From positions 4,426,001-4,490,000 of the forward strand of contig NC_135029.1 in the NCBI RefSeq assembly GCF_051020955.1: a DNA stretch of 64,000 nt, given 5' to 3'. Below the pieces are notes generated by a model. The model had not been told where the DNA came from. It was given only the letters and a program-made list of their open reading frames with translations, and ran no database searches. The stretch comes from Megalopta genalis. Lineage: Eukaryota; Arthropoda; Insecta; Hymenoptera; Halictidae. How positions within the stretch are numbered: the stretch's first letter is position 1; each line of letters starts with the position of its first letter. The position numbers were made by a program, and so were the translations under genes. Shown here one piece after another: positions 21,306-33,229 of the stretch.

Positions 21306-24015
21306 TGGTAATAAGTTATGTAGACATCAGTTTTAATATAGTCTTGATTTATTAATAAGATTAAACAGGAATCGGTCAGAGGAATTTTTATTAATTTATA
21401 ATAAAACGAATAATAAAATAATAACGAATTGACGCATTGAAATGTATTTCTAGCATGTAAAGTATGTAATTCATTTATTTCCTTCTGAAAATTTGGTAGC
21501 GAAAATGTAGCGGTATTTGCAAGTTCTCACATAATCAGTATGTTATTACAAGCTTTTTATTTGTTTTTCAAAATGTTTACTATGTTCCGTGTCCACGGGC
21601 TGAACACTACACTTGTTATCGATAGAATTGTTTCTGTTCTAGCAATTATATTGTTCTAACACCTGTATTATAGCATATCGCTACTGATTGTATTTTCTAT
21701 TTACACAAATTTTGTAATATCTACTTGCTTCGAAAAATATTTCCTTGATAGCATTGTATCGCACACCACCAAAAGGCGAAATTATTCATGGTGATCAAAC
21801 ATCGAACAGTTTATTTCAGGACGCTGTTAACTCCAAGTTGTTACAGTAATACAAATACAAACGCATAAAGCTTATAAAAACGTTTAACTTCGTGCATCGA
21901 TATTCTGTACAGCAGTCTGAATATTAACAAATGAATAGTTTGTTTACGTTAACGGTAACGGCCACAACAATGAAATCTGATCACATTAATAGCAACGTTA
22001 ATAACGGTAACAAAATCGGAATAGTTGCATTGACTTTTGTTACGCGTGTATGATAGCAATTCCCATACTTCATTTAACGAATCGATTAATTCCCCTGTTG
22101 AACATCATATAAACCATAAACGTTACGCGCTCGCAACAATGCATCTATACGATATTTGTTAGGATATCTTTCAATAAATATTTCGTTGCACGGAGTTATT
22201 TACTTTGGCGAACGATCGACTAAAATATTGATACAAGTGGAGATAGGAGGCACAGGAAATACACGTTAATTCGATCAAAGAAAAACAAGCTTAATCCCAA
22301 CATTTAATTCGCGTGTACACGGTGCGCTTTCGGTTGCACCCGGATTATACCATGGCCCAGTAATTTATACTCAACCCGATCCAAACAGTAATCGCGGCGG
22401 TCCTAAACTGTCCTTTTAAGAAGATTCGAAATAATTGAAACGGTCTCCTCGTCTTTCGAGATTTTAATTTCTACCGTGGACGGAGACGATAGATTTATCG
22501 CTGGAATGCTACTCCGTCGTCAGCAATATCTCGTCTGCCCGTAGCGTTCTTTCCCCGTTCCTCTGGCCGTTCCTTTTTTTCCAAAGTATCATCCTCCGTA
22601 TTTCGCAATTAAATTTGTAAATTAAATTCGCCTCATAAATCCGTGGTGATGGTACCCGATGTAATTTCCTACGTTCATCCTCCGGGGGTAATTTATTAAA
22701 ATTACGTAGTATCGGGAACGCGCGCAGGGAATCACGCCGGGGCCGTTTCGTTTTTCTTGTCGCTGTTATGGAAAAGAAGAAAAATCGCGTGACCGCTTTT
22801 TAATCATTCCGATTCGATGCACTTTAAGGAAAACGGCCGCCCCCGGGGACCAGAACGTTGCGCGCTCGCCATTTAGCGTATTGAATTCTTTTCATTTATA
22901 ATAAAATACTGGATTCTTCTCGTTTAGAATAAAGTGCTGATTTCTTTTCTTTTATAATAGAAATATACAAAAATATATTCACATCGTGCCGCAATGCTAT
23001 TTTGCGAGAATTTTATTATCCATTGCAGCCGCAAAATTTGAAGCCACTTTACTAGTTTCGTTTTGAACATCGATTAATAATTGTAGATATCGTTTTTCGA
23101 GAGAGGGAGAGAGGGTTGGAAAATCCTTTGACAATAGCTCCGATAAACGTATATCGCGCGGAACGTTGGCAATAAACCTATCAGCGTGCCTCTTTCAACG
23201 AACCGCCATTTCCAGGTGAAACTGGTAATAATGCACATCACGTGTTCAAACAAACGGCCTACCGAAAATCAATATTTATACGGTGTTTGTGCACCCGTCA
23301 GAATTTCGATTGAAGTTTGAAAATTGACGCGACGGAATCCGCCACTTGAAACTGTCGGATTTTCTGTTCCCTGTTCCCACCAACTGTGGAGACCCCTGTT
23401 TTCATTAATATTTTTTTTTTTTTTTTAAGTAACGCTGTCAGCTAATTTCGCGAGTTCAACATTGTTCTCGCAACAATGGCGCAGCTATTATACAAAAGTT
23501 AGTACGTCACTTTGACGTAAAAGTGGTGAGATGAATCGAGTAATTAGGAAGAAACAATCCGAACCTTTGAACAACAGTCGCTCCGATTACCAAAATTACA
23601 ACAGTTGCAATTAGCAGACTAATCGCTTACCCGCCTCCTCGTTTGAATTATGCTAAGGGACGCTGTTTCCATGAATATTTGAATAGTTTTACCATAAAGA
23701 GACAAGAGAACTTTTGGGGGAAAAATGTCTGCTATATTTTTTCGGAAAGACATTCGTTAATTACATTTCACCGCCGAAACATTTATGAAACAAAAACAGA
23801 AATATTGTAGTTTAATTTTTCGACATCTCCTCGCATAGGGTTGCGTTAAATTAAATCGTCTGCACACGCACGCGCCTTTGCAAATAATGAACTTCGTTGA
23901 ATTTTCTTACGAATTACAAGTGTGCGATCCCGTCTCCATATATGTATATAATATCAATATACCGTGCGATAAAATAAAATTAATAAAATACGCTGAAATA
24001 AAATATAATAACTTA
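21306..24015. other. Non-coding stretch, GC-rich island at 22.31-22.88 kb
   Basis: No supported gene. The GC-rich part holds few stops but no family I recognise. A pure T run lies at 23409-23426. On the minus strand an ATG-started 14-codon frame (METAS...) ends at a GTAAGC donor near 23630. It is too short to call. Confidence 0.4.
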
Positions 24016-24094
24016 TTAGGTTATTGCAAAGTAATTTCGGGTTTTTTGTAAGCTATTTATTTGGAAAACCGAAATTACTTTCGCAACAACCCAA
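24016..24094. mobile_element. Mariner-end MITE, 79 bp, TA target
   Basis: Two inverted termini, TTGGGTTGTTGCGAAAGTAA (read inward from the right) and TTAGGTTATTGCAAAGTAAT on the left, continue as TTTCGG and are separated by only about 17 bp. TA lies on both sides (24014-24015, 24095-24096). These termini are typical of the mellifera-type mariners common in insects. Nothing remains of the transposase. It differs from the mariner family at 15345. Confidence 0.8.
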
Positions 24095-24125
24095 TATCTA
24101 ACGAATTTAAAAAACATTAAGAAAT

Positions 24126-24320
24126 TATTGGGATTATGGAATGGAAATGATTCTAATTCTTTGCTTTAGAAGACTTTATTTTAATCCTTTATTGAGAGAA
24201 GGTATATGAGCGAAACCGATCGAGCGACCAAACTACTGAGAGTCCGGTAAGAAGAAACGCTTCTTTTATACCCTTTTTGGGTTCGTCGTGTCCACCAATC
24301 AGAGACGTTTTATTTGTCGC
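24126..24320 (+). repeat. ~195-bp repeat, uninterrupted copy
   Basis: Matches 44321-44913 over its whole length (ATTGGGATTATGGAATGG ... CCAATCAGAGACGTTTTA) except for a ~395-bp insertion in that copy. The point homologous to the insertion is TTTGCTTTAGAAG near 24160-24172, so this copy acts as an empty-site reference. Confidence 0.85.
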
Positions 24321-24417
24321 GTTTTACATTGTATACGTGACGCTGGGACCCTCAAACAGTCAGGGCACGATGTATATCAAAAGGTACCGGCGATGATGTA
24401 TCGCGGCATCTAATATA

Positions 24418-25322
24418 CAGGGTGTCCCACAATTATTTTAACAGCCGAAAATGAGGGGTAGCTGAGGTCATTTGAAGTAACTTTTTCCTTTGCGAAAATG
24501 CAATCCGCGGCTTTGTTTACGAGTTATTAACGAAAAACACTGGCCAATGAGAGGTGACGGTGCGAGAGAGAGGGTCCGCGAGAGAGTCCGCAGCACGAGG
24601 CTTTGACAGAAGGTCGGGACGGACTCGAGCCGCGTTCGAAGTATTGAACAAGTCGCGAAGCGAGAATTTTCCGGGTTTTTTTTTACTACGTAACAGTGAT
24701 ATTTTTAAGAAAAACGCTGTTCACCTTTACTTTAGAACGTCTGAAGAATATTCACTAATTTTTCGGACTCGAAATAGTAAGTAATTTAACCGTGACGGCC
24801 GTTTTAATTTTCTAGTGTGCATGACACCTTGTGTGTAACATATGAAATTTTTAAGCAAGGTGTACAGTGAAAATTAACAAAGTACGTAAATAATATTTTA
24901 ATTTAAATAATTTCGTGTCCGAACACAGTTCAATGAATGACTCGCAACGCTAATTTAATAAATAATAATCGTGTTAAAGGACGTAAGGGATATGTTCGTT
25001 AGAGAAATTTACTTAATTTACTTACTTAATAAGTCGGAAATAATGTAAGGATGTTCTAAAATTTTTTTATTGTCTCCAAGTCTTTCGATGATTTTAATAA
25101 GCCGGAAATAATGTCACGATATCCTTAAATATTTTTATAAATGCATAAAATCCGCGAGTTTACTTATCACATATCCATACCGTTACCTCTCATTGGCCAG
25201 TGTTTTTCGTTAATAACTCGTAAACAAAGCCGCGGATTGCATTTTCGCAAAGGAAAAAGTTACTTCAAATGACCTCAGCTACCCCTCATTTTCGGCTGTT
25301 AAAATAATTGTGGGACACCCTG
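24418..25322. mobile_element. Long-inverted-repeat element, 905 bp
   Basis: Arms of about 143 bp (24418-24560 and 25180-25322) are near-perfect inverted repeats starting CAGGGTGTCCCACAATTATT. TATA lies outside both ends (24414-24417, 25323-25326), either a 4-bp target duplication or part of a palindromic terminus. The interior (24561-25179) has short frames but no recognisable transposase, so it is non-autonomous. The interior alone recurs inverted at 60229-61468. The superfamily is not assigned. Confidence 0.85.
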
Positions 25323-26734
25323 TATACAGTTTACATCACCGTCGCTGCCCGCTGACGGCGAAATGTAAACCGATATCTTAACTGAAGATATCTTACTAAG
25401 TAAACTATAGATTAATTTTTGTTCGAGGCTAAAATTTCAACAGAAATATTATAAAATTATACTATTAACACTACGAATCTGCAACTAACTACACGTTTGG
25501 TTTCCTGTTGCTTCTCTTCTTGCTTTCTTTGAAAATAAGTGGTAAAGCAAGAGGTTAAGCAGAACCCATTAAGAAGTTCCAGAACTTCTCCGATCCCCCT
25601 GGTTTTACCTATGCATTCGGACGAGTAACTCGAAATTCTCGACAAGACCGGAATCCAAAGGCAATCTTCCCGATTCCAAGGACTCCTTTTTTTCACTTCG
25701 CCGGCGCGGCGTTCCTTCCGGAAGTAACTGCTTTTCGCAGAGACACATCGACCAGAGCGTGGGCGTACATGTATTTATATTCGACTTAGCCGAGTTACGT
25801 CGGCTCCGCGATACCTTGAGATTCTATTTCCCTTGGGATCCTATAAGCCTAGCGGTCCTTCAAAGTCTGCTTACAGTCTGCTTTCGGCATTACCTGCAGC
25901 TCGCGCGCGGATCACCGAGTCAATCTTGTAGTCTCAAAGCTGTATTCTCAATTAATCTCGCGCCGCGCTCCGCGCTCTAGAACCGTTGTTTCTCCGAGCG
26001 CCGGTGTTTTAACGAAGTTAATTTTCTTCGAAACGAACAAAGGTTGCCCGACGCCGCTCGAGGAGAAAATTGAAACGTATATTCTATGACGCTCATCGCG
26101 AGCGAGCTCTCCTCGTTGCGGACTCCTCCATGCCTGCCGTTCCGCTGTCAATGATTCCGTGCGTGCCGAAAAATTTGCTCCACCGTCTTTAGAACTTGTC
26201 TACGGATTTTGTAGCAAGAACGCAGTAACGAGCGTTATTCGGATACAATCGTGTTTAAATATGTTATTCGGTTATTTACTATTCGAGTTATTCATTATCC
26301 TAGTTATGAATTGTCCGTTTGGCGAATCTGTTTATTTTTTTGTTGAAAGTCGCGTCAACGTCGCAGGTTGTTAGCGACTATTCTGTGTTTAAATCATTGT
26401 AAGATTTAACGAGCAAGGTTTATTATCTAAATAAGATATCTGAGGTGTAAGTCGCCGGTGAACTGAATTAGTCCCAATAGGTGTTCTTCGAATTCACTGA
26501 TTTCATCTAAGAAAACTGATATATGTATAATATGATGGTTATGATATATAATATAATACATAATATAATGGAATATAATATATGATGGTTTGGTGGATCC
26601 TTTGGTACAGTTGGTGAAAAATTCAATTATATGAGGAGGATCGATCAACCAACACAATGGATTATATATTTCGAATTTCTATTTCATTAACTAAATTATA
26701 ACAATTTATTATTCTTGATTTTAGTCTGTTAACG
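25323..26734. other. Non-coding stretch with GC-rich island at 25.69-26.16 kb
   Basis: The island is GC-rich, with frames on both strands that resemble no known protein and lack convincing starts. 26520-26590 is an ATAT-rich imperfect repeat (AATATAATATATGATGG). No gene is called. Confidence 0.4.
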
Positions 26735-26842
26735 AGCCTGCAAATTTTTGTGCAGAATAAAAATTGCCTATATGAATTTTAAGAAACACGAGTCAGATGG
26801 AAATGTCTTTCCTCTGTTAATCGTCTCAATAAATGGTACTCG
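26735..26842. repeat. GACTGCGGATTTTTATGC-family fragment cut by piggyBac copy D
   Basis: Begins AGCCTGCAAATTTTTGTGCA with AATAAAAATTGCCTAT and stops just before the TTAA of the piggyBac element at 26846, suggesting the latter inserted into it or beside it. Confidence 0.45.
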
Positions 26843-26845
26843 GTA

Positions 26846-27519
26846 TTAACCCTAGAAAGATAACCATATGACAACGTACATAAAAGATAACCATACGCTT
26901 CAGAGGCGCATGCTTTTCTAAGGCGTCAATTTTATACTAACAATGGATATTTATTTAAGTTAATCTAGTCATTTTAAAGGTTTGGCATTATTGTAAAAAT
27001 AAAATGCATTTATATTATATTTTTTTATATTTTAAGTAATTTTAAACTTAAATCACTAGACCTCTATGAAAAATTAACAAAAATCAACAGTCTTCGGTTT
27101 ATGGGAACAAATCCCGTAAAATATCACAAAAAATAGTGTTTTATCCTTACAAACTAGTAGACTATAATATAATCAGTGTAAAAAAAACTATAATATTATA
27201 AAAAATTTCTTTAGAGACAGTCATGACGAACGTCTTTCTTGTGTTCACCACAAACTGTCTTTTTGCATTTGGCACAGGTCATCTTTGACATTCTTTTCTT
27301 TTTAGACGTGCAAAGACTGCAATAACGCCTTTTTTTGGCTGAGGGTTCTTCTTCATCATCTGTGGAAGCCTGTACAGCAGATTTTGGAAGAATATTTTCA
27401 ATGTTGCTTCGCACATGCCTTGGCAAAGTGGGTGCTTCCAGTCTTTGCGTCATCCACGGTGCAGTCAGTTGTTTATTTCGCAGGCGCCTCTGCGACGTAG
27501 GTTATCTTTCTCGGGTTAA
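26846..27519 (-). mobile_element. piggyBac-family deletion derivative, copy D (674 bp)
   Basis: TTAA at 26846-26849 and 27516-27519. The left end is a normal 3'-type end (TTAACCCTAGAAAGATAACC), the right a 5'-type end. Except for the left terminus it is nearly identical to copy A, and it contains the same transposase tail at 27211-27453. This copy is the better reference for the intact 674-bp form. Confidence 0.94.
27211..27453 (-). CDS. piggyBac transposase cysteine-rich tail, 80-aa frame with one zinc ligand lost
   Basis: ATG at 27453, stop at 27211, same length as the frame in copy A and differing from it at residue 3 (Q for R) and residue 76 (R for C). Residue 76 is the seventh zinc ligand of the cross-brace (VRHDC instead of VCHDC), so the second zinc site is probably weakened or lost. 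The basic patch at 40-43 and the other six cysteines and the histidine are retained. There is no catalytic core. The frame has stayed open for 80 codons, but the ligand change suggests that this copy, at least, is not under strong constraint. Confidence 0.65.
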   Translation of the reverse strand: MTQRLEAPTLPRHVRSNIENILPKSAVQASTDDEEEPSAKKRRYCSLCTSKKKRMSKMTCAKCKKTVCGEHKKDVRHDCL

Positions 27520-28232
27520 ACAATTCTTAAATTCTTGTGATGTCCTTGCAGTTCAGTTTTTGTCTGGTAATGTTCCCCGAGAAAGCATAAAATCCACGAT
27601 CTAGTTATAATATACAGAAAATTACGCTTCTTAAAATTTCTCGGAACTGCTGCCGAACACCCTGTTCAGAAACGTACCAATGGGGCGGTAGCACGGCCAG
27701 CAAATAAGACGCTGTATTTTCAATCGTGAACAGTCACTTAACCCCTTGTTTTACGGTGTAACTTGCGACTGCTGTGTCGAAGTCAGCGACGAAAGCACTT
27801 ATAAGCTGAGAGAAACAATAATCTGGCCATACACTTTATTTTCCTCTGCTGATTGCTTAGAGGCTAGCGTTGTCGCTTTGAGAAACTACACGAGTTCTTT
27901 TATAGAACATAAAATGTTATTACTCTTTATGGTTCTGTATCTGCGCACGAACTTGATAATACTGCACTGGAATGGTAGTCCTTTTTGCGAGTCTACAGGC
28001 ATGATCTGCGAACGATTTGCTTGTTACATTTAGATCATTTTTATCGAAAAAGACGTTTGTTATAAGAGAAGTCACAGTAACAACATTTTAATAACTGCTC
28101 CGAAGCTCACTTTGAAAACCCGAATTTTCGAAATAATTGCTAGCAGCAGTTTCGACAGTTTCAGTTCATCCGAAGTTATCTTAACATGTTTTTAATAATT
28201 TCGAGAACTGTATCTTTAATCGGTATGTTGCA
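27520..28232. other. Stretch with no supported gene
   Basis: A 95-codon stop-free stretch (27746-28033) lacks an ATG at its start and matches no family I know. At 27590 a degraded GCATAAAATCCACGATCTAG word may be the end of a GACTGCGG-family repeat. Confidence 0.35.
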
Positions 28233-28483
28233 TTAACACGTTCCGTGCCACGTGTACCATCGATGGTACACGCTTGCATGTTTACTTAGCGAACTGAACA
28301 AATTGTTTACAAGAAATTTAGAACCGAAGAATCAATTTCCACCGCAAGAATGGGCGTTGATAAGTTTTTGTTACGTTGTTATGTGTACGAGAATTAATAA
28401 TATTGCACGTAATACATCAAGTTTTAGTAAAATATCAAAGTGTGAAGATTCGAGTAAAAAAAGCTCGGCACGGAACGTGTTAA
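28233..28483 (+). mobile_element. TTAA-flanked MITE, TTAACACGTTCCGTG family, copy 2 (251 bp)
   Basis: TTAA at 28233-28236 and 28480-28483. Inverted termini TTAACACGTTCCGTGCC and GGCACGGAACGTGTTAA, with the GTACCATCGATGGTAC palindrome just inside the left end. This is the most complete copy. It holds a stop-free frame across nearly its whole length (YHRWYTLACLLSELNKLF...), interrupted in copy 3 by a 2-bp indel, so coding capacity is not convincingly conserved. Confidence 0.9.
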
Positions 28484-28699
28484 AATATTGTTTCAAATAA
28501 TGTGTTATTCAATTTTCTTGTGACTGTTCTTCGTAGATCGTTGATTTCAAATGTCCTACCGTTTCACTACCTATCGGACCGAAACGTCGCGGCTGCTTGT
28601 TTTTGAAAGATGAGCCCCGAGGTTAGAGATCGGAATAATGCCGGATCAATATTGTCGATTCCAATCTGCAGAATATGCTTCCGTATCAAGCAATATCAA

Positions 28700-28955
28700 A
28701 TATATAGGTCAGACAGGAGCAACGCGTGTTGCTCTACTTTGCGAGCGCTTCGCATTGCCCTCGAGGGCAACGCTCCTGGGCAAATGACGTCACAGAAAGA
28801 AAAGATCCTCGATTTCGAAGGGATGCACTATCGATGCCGATAGAAAGCGCAATCTACTTTGTAGCCGGTGTACTTCCTGTAGGCGTGGCCTTGTTGCTCT
28901 TGATTTCGATGGAGCCACGGCAGCGCTCTGTAGGGCAAACTGTGTGCATGCATAA
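28700..28955 (+). repeat. GC-rich dispersed repeat related to 49755-49925
   Basis: Contains GGAGCAACGCGTGTTGCTC (a perfect inverted repeat around ACGCGT), CAAATGACGTCACAGAAAGA and AGGCGTGGCCTTGTTGCTC. The same words in reverse order and orientation occur at 49755-49925. Confidence 0.5.
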
Positions 28956-29077
28956 TGGGTAGACGAAACAATCGAGGTCGATTTGATAGCTCACCAAATT
29001 TCCCTAATTTAACCCCTTTCGAAATAATATCGAGTTCTCTGATTTAATGGGCGTACACAACTGTAAGTATGTTCCTG

Positions 29078-29449
29078 TTAACACTTTATCGTCCGGTCGT
29101 GGTTGAGGCTGCCACTCAGTAAGGACTGGCTTAGTCGCGCGCGCATTTGCTCCCAGTACCGGCTAAATTTTCGCTATTCATTGTGTTGTGCTTATTCCTT
29201 TAAAAATAATAATAAATAATAATATAATTATTATAATTATAATTCATAAGGATATGGGGAGGTCAGCATACAGGAGGTCAGCTACTAACAAAACAGTAAA
29301 GAAGCGAAAACCGTCGATAGCTAAAAGTCGATTAATAGGCTATCGGTCGATAAGCATTGGCAATCGAAAAGCCGATTAATAGGCTAGCGATCGATAAACA
29401 TTGGCAATCGAAAAGCCGATAAATAGGCTAGCGGTCGATAAAGTGTTAA
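29078..29449 (-). mobile_element. TTAA-flanked MITE, TTAACACTTTATCG family, copy 1 (372 bp)
   Basis: TTAA at 29078-29081 and 29446-29449, with inverted termini TTAACACTTTATCG and CGATAAAGTGTTAA. The right third is a subterminal tandem repeat of about 43 bp, three units (GATTAATAGGCTAGCGATCG with CATTGGCAATCGAAAAGC). Orientation is opposite to the copy at 40968. Confidence 0.9.
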
Positions 29450-29525
29450 GCCGTTGCACTCGGAGAATTTTCATGGATCTGCTATCGAAACCTAGAACTT
29501 ATTTATTCGCGAGGTAGCAAGCAGA

Positions 29526-29735
29526 TGTGGGCCAAATTTTATTCGGATGACGGATAAGAGACCAACGAATAAAATTTCATTCGACACTGTCGAACAAGTA
29601 TCCAATCGAATACGAATTCATCCGCATAAGATTTTGTTCGAATAAGAATTCATTCGAATCGGATTTTATTCGCGCGCGAATAAGAGAACTCATCCGACGA
29701 AGAATTCATTCAAATAAGAAGTTATTCGCACAGGA
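29526..29735. repeat. TTCGAATAA-rich block 2
   Basis: Repeated words such as ATTCGAATAAGAATTCAT and ATTTTATTCG. Like block 1 it begins near GGGCCAAATTTTATTCG, adjacent to a GGGC word. Confidence 0.6.
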
Positions 29736-31593
29736 AAAAATAGGAAAAACGATCAAATATAAAGTGTTTCTTTCATAGTTTATTGATTTATTTCTACCAT
29801 ATTCTTTCTTTCAAATGTTGCATTAGAAAGTTTGTTACTAATGCAGAACTAAATAATCTTTCTATGGGTGTAGAAGGCACCGGCAATTTTATAATTATTC
29901 TACAAGTAGTTGAATTTGAACTGATCCTGTATGTATTTGTTTAAGTATATTTTTATAAAATCACGTAAAAACGAAAACAGTCAACAATAATTTTACAATC
30001 TCTGCTCGAATAACTTATTCAAATGAACAATTATTGTTTATCTTTATTTATTGAACTTGTTTAGCGATTATTAATGTAGTGGTAATTTATTTCGTTGGTT
30101 GGTTTGCTTTGAGAGTTTAATGGTATGTTTAGAAATAAAAAACGTACGCTCTTTTCTGCTAATGCTCAAAGACGCTTCCAAATAATAAATTCAAGTCATT
30201 GAATTTATGCTAGATATCTCAAGAACCTGGAAGTAAGGTAGCTTTTTTCGTGGTTCATTAGAATGTTTAAATTTGTTAATAATTAACAAACCGTTGTTTA
30301 GCAGTAAATTAATTATGTATTACGTTGACGATGCAGAATCAGTCTCGAGAAAAATATTCCACGTTCCTGTAATGCTTGTGGAATATTTTAGCGGAGTATA
30401 GAACGATTGTTGACAATTTGATAAAATACTGAAGGAATATCGATCATCCCATTATGTGTCAAACGGGTATTGATAGCTTCATAAAGCGTTGCATGGGGGT
30501 ATCGATCATTTCATTAGGTATCAAATGGGTGTCAACAGCTTCGTAAAGTATCAAACAAGCATGATACAGCAAAATCGATACTAAGCACTTAAAATTTCGA
30601 CACCTTCACATACAATACTTTCGCATCGACCTATACCGAAATAACTATACTAGGAACCAGTTAATAAAAATAGAATGGATTGCTACATGTTATAAACGAT
30701 ATCTGAAAATAGTTACTGTGAAAGTTGTACAGAGTGCGGCTGCGAAACAACGTTATCAAAATTACGTGCAGATAGCAAGATATTTGCTTTTATTTTACGA
30801 TTCCATTGCGGTTACAATCTACACGCGATGCTGCATCGTAATTGTCAAACCTACAGTAAAAACACAATAAAATCGACAACCATGAACATCTAATAAAGGT
30901 TTATTTGTTTTTGACTGACACGTCCGGTTTTTCGTTTTATTCGAAAAAAACTATTGTTTCGATGAAAAAGGATTCTCGATTTGCTTTATACTAGTGCAAA
31001 AGAGAACCATGTTATGTACATTGATAAAGATCACGTTTGATTTTGATTTTTCAGACATATACAATAACTTAATTCGTGACAGCCTAAAGGCGATTATATT
31101 ACTTTATGACAATAACAAGGTTGCATTTATTCAGTGCAATTGTTAATATACTTCCCAATTATTGATATCTTTTGCAGTTTCGATGATATTTTTAGCATGC
31201 ATATGTGTTATCGAGAAGTACCAAATGCATTTTTTAAATATTCATTAAAGGCTCAGATGAAAAGTGAAAAAAACGATAGTTCTTTTTACGTCTTTTTTTT
31301 GTTCTAAGTAATAACAAAGGTAAAAAAGAATATTTTAGTCATTGTACAGTGAACTAGCTCCTCTATCATTTACAGAGAAATTCAAGTCATTTGGACCAGT
31401 TTTAAAAAAGTTATACCGTTTTAAAAGTGTTGACTCAGCTTTGCTTCCCACTGTATGTACTCCGTTTCTATGCACAAGATATTTTACAGTGCCTATTTAA
31501 CTGAACTCTATATATTATTATAATATATATTTAACTGAACTCTATAATTGGAGTGGAAGAGCTAGTTACGTTAACATAATCTTTCCGATTAAT
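29736..31593. other. Stretch with no supported gene
   Basis: AT-rich. 30430-30570 has short direct repeats (ATTATGTGTCAAACGGGTAT and ATTAGGTATCAAATGGGTGT, then another) of about 60-65 bp spacing. 31320-31440 shares words with 11980-12070 and 20150-20250. A local duplication TTTAACTGAACTCTATA occurs at 31498 and 31530. Confidence 0.4.
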
Positions 31594-31939
31594 AGAGAGT
31601 TTCCCATAATTATATTAACATCCGGAAAGGGATGATTCCTGAGGTCATTTGAAGTTACTTTTTCTGTAGCGAAAATGCAATCCGCGGCTTTGTTTACGAG
31701 TTATTAACGGAAAACACTGACCAATGAGAGGCGAGCCCAGCTGGCGCAAGGCGGCCAAGCCAGCAAGCGGTCGACGCCCAGTTCCGTTGATTGGCCCGGT
31801 CGCCACATTGGTCAATGTTTTTCGTTAATAACTCGTAAACAAAGCCGCGATTGCATTTTCGCTGAGGAAAAAGTTATTTCAAATGGCCTCAGGAATCACC
31901 CCTTTCCGGGTGTTAACGTTATCATGGGACACCCTGTGT
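31594..31939. mobile_element. Short form of the long-inverted-repeat element (~346 bp)
   Basis: Arms related to those of 24418-25322 (right end CATGGGACACCCTGTGTA, left end diverged to AGAGAGTTTCCCATAATTAT) lie almost back to back, separated by about 90 bp of GC-rich sequence (31735-31815). Internal arm words such as CTTTGTTTACGAGTTATTAA are shared. It is a foldback derivative lacking the 600-bp interior. Confidence 0.8.
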
Positions 31940-32024
31940 AAATGGAGCTTCACTGTATTCATATTTATCGATAATTAATGGTTATAATCGATGATTATAT
32001 CTCTGAGCACAACTGACGAAGTGG

Positions 32025-32348
32025 TTAACACATTGACAGCCGGCCCCGCGAAAACGCGGATTTCTGAGTCTGTAATAAACATATGTAATAATCCATCATA
32101 AAATGAGAAACTGTATTTTTTTTTATAATCATAAATTAAAAATTTCGATTTTCTTTAAATTTTCAATTACCGTTAATTTGTATATGAAGAATATGCAAAT
32201 AAAATGTACTATTTTACAAATATATTTTTTAGCTATTCAGTGACCAGAAACAAGCGAATAAGACCGGCGTTCGGGGTTTAAGTGGCCGATACGTTGCCGG
32301 CGCTCAGGCTTTAAATGTCTCTTAGGTCGCCGGCTGTCAATGTGTTAA
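32025..32348. mobile_element. TTAA-flanked MITE, TTAACACATTGACAGCCGGC family (324 bp)
   Basis: TTAA at 32025-32028 and 32345-32348. Perfect 20-bp inverted termini TTAACACATTGACAGCCGGC. The subterminal parts are GC-rich, the centre AT-rich. No coding sequence. Only one copy in the window. Confidence 0.9.
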
Positions 32349-32753
32349 GATGATTGAAACGGGTCCGTTTGAAGCACAAGACCTTCCGTTCGACGATCTT
32401 TCGCCTCGGCGAAAGGGACACGAGCGTTTAGGTTTAGGCGTCGCGGTCCATTTTCTAACCGCGATGCATCTCTTTTGCCGGTGGTACACGGCAGTTTAGT
32501 TGCCATGGGAGACCGGGGCCAAGGCTAACGCGCGCGAGATAGAGTCGAAAAGGCGTCGCGACGCTGGGACCCCGGGCATCCTCTCTGTTCCGTCACTGAC
32601 AGACTTTGAATTTGCTCGGAGACGTGGATGGAAAGTGACTGCTGCAGGCGCGACTCCAAAGGCCCGTTACTGTTACACTTGGGGAAGCCCGGCCACCGAG
32701 GGAATAACACGTTATAGCTCCGTAGGAAGTCAAGCGGAAGTACAACAAAAGTA
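32349..32753. other. GC-rich stretch left of (GA)n, no recognised gene
   Basis: A stop-free + strand stretch of about 100 codons (32500-32805) has no ATG at its start and runs into the GA repeat. There is no known domain. Confidence 0.3.
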
Positions 32754-32754
32754 T

Positions 32755-32797
<43 letters not shown>

Positions 32798-32808
32798 TAG
32801 AGTGAGAG

Positions 32809-32892
<84 letters not shown>
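32754..32892. repeat. (GA)n microsatellite in three blocks
   Basis: Pure GA runs (about 32757-32792, 32812-32844, 32862-32886) are separated by two copies of a GGGAGAGTGAGAGTGGAAG-like spacer, so the whole is a higher-order repeat of about 50 bp. Confidence 0.95.
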
Positions 32893-33229
32893 GGAGGCTG
32901 GATTTGACTTCCCAAGAGTCACTCCCGGCCAGGGGATATCTTCTCAAGAACGGAACGATTCCACGGTTTGCCGAGTGCGTTTAATTGTGGGTATTATCAA
33001 TAGACTGCGAATATTTATGCACGGATAATATCCGTGTCGCGAAATGCAGAAGAGAGTCTCTGCGGGAAATCTGCTAATAGAAACGGTAAATATGCTCGAT
33101 GTGTCAGCGCAGCATATGATATGCGTTCAGCGGAGAAAATATCACCGACGACACGATATCGAGTGATATTGTTACCGCGAGAATGCACCGATCTTAAATG
33201 TACAGGGGCGAGCATATAAATAGAGAGAT

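Noticed and set aside
28252..28500. 82-codon frame spanning a TTAACACGTTCCGTG MITE
   Set aside because: Starts next to the terminal palindrome, is broken by a 2-bp indel in copy 3 and has no known domain; probably chance openness of the MITE.
32525..32947. Minus-strand 140-codon frame rich in Ser-Leu repeats and three similar frames
   Set aside because: They are translations of the (GA)n microsatellite; every frame through such a repeat is open.
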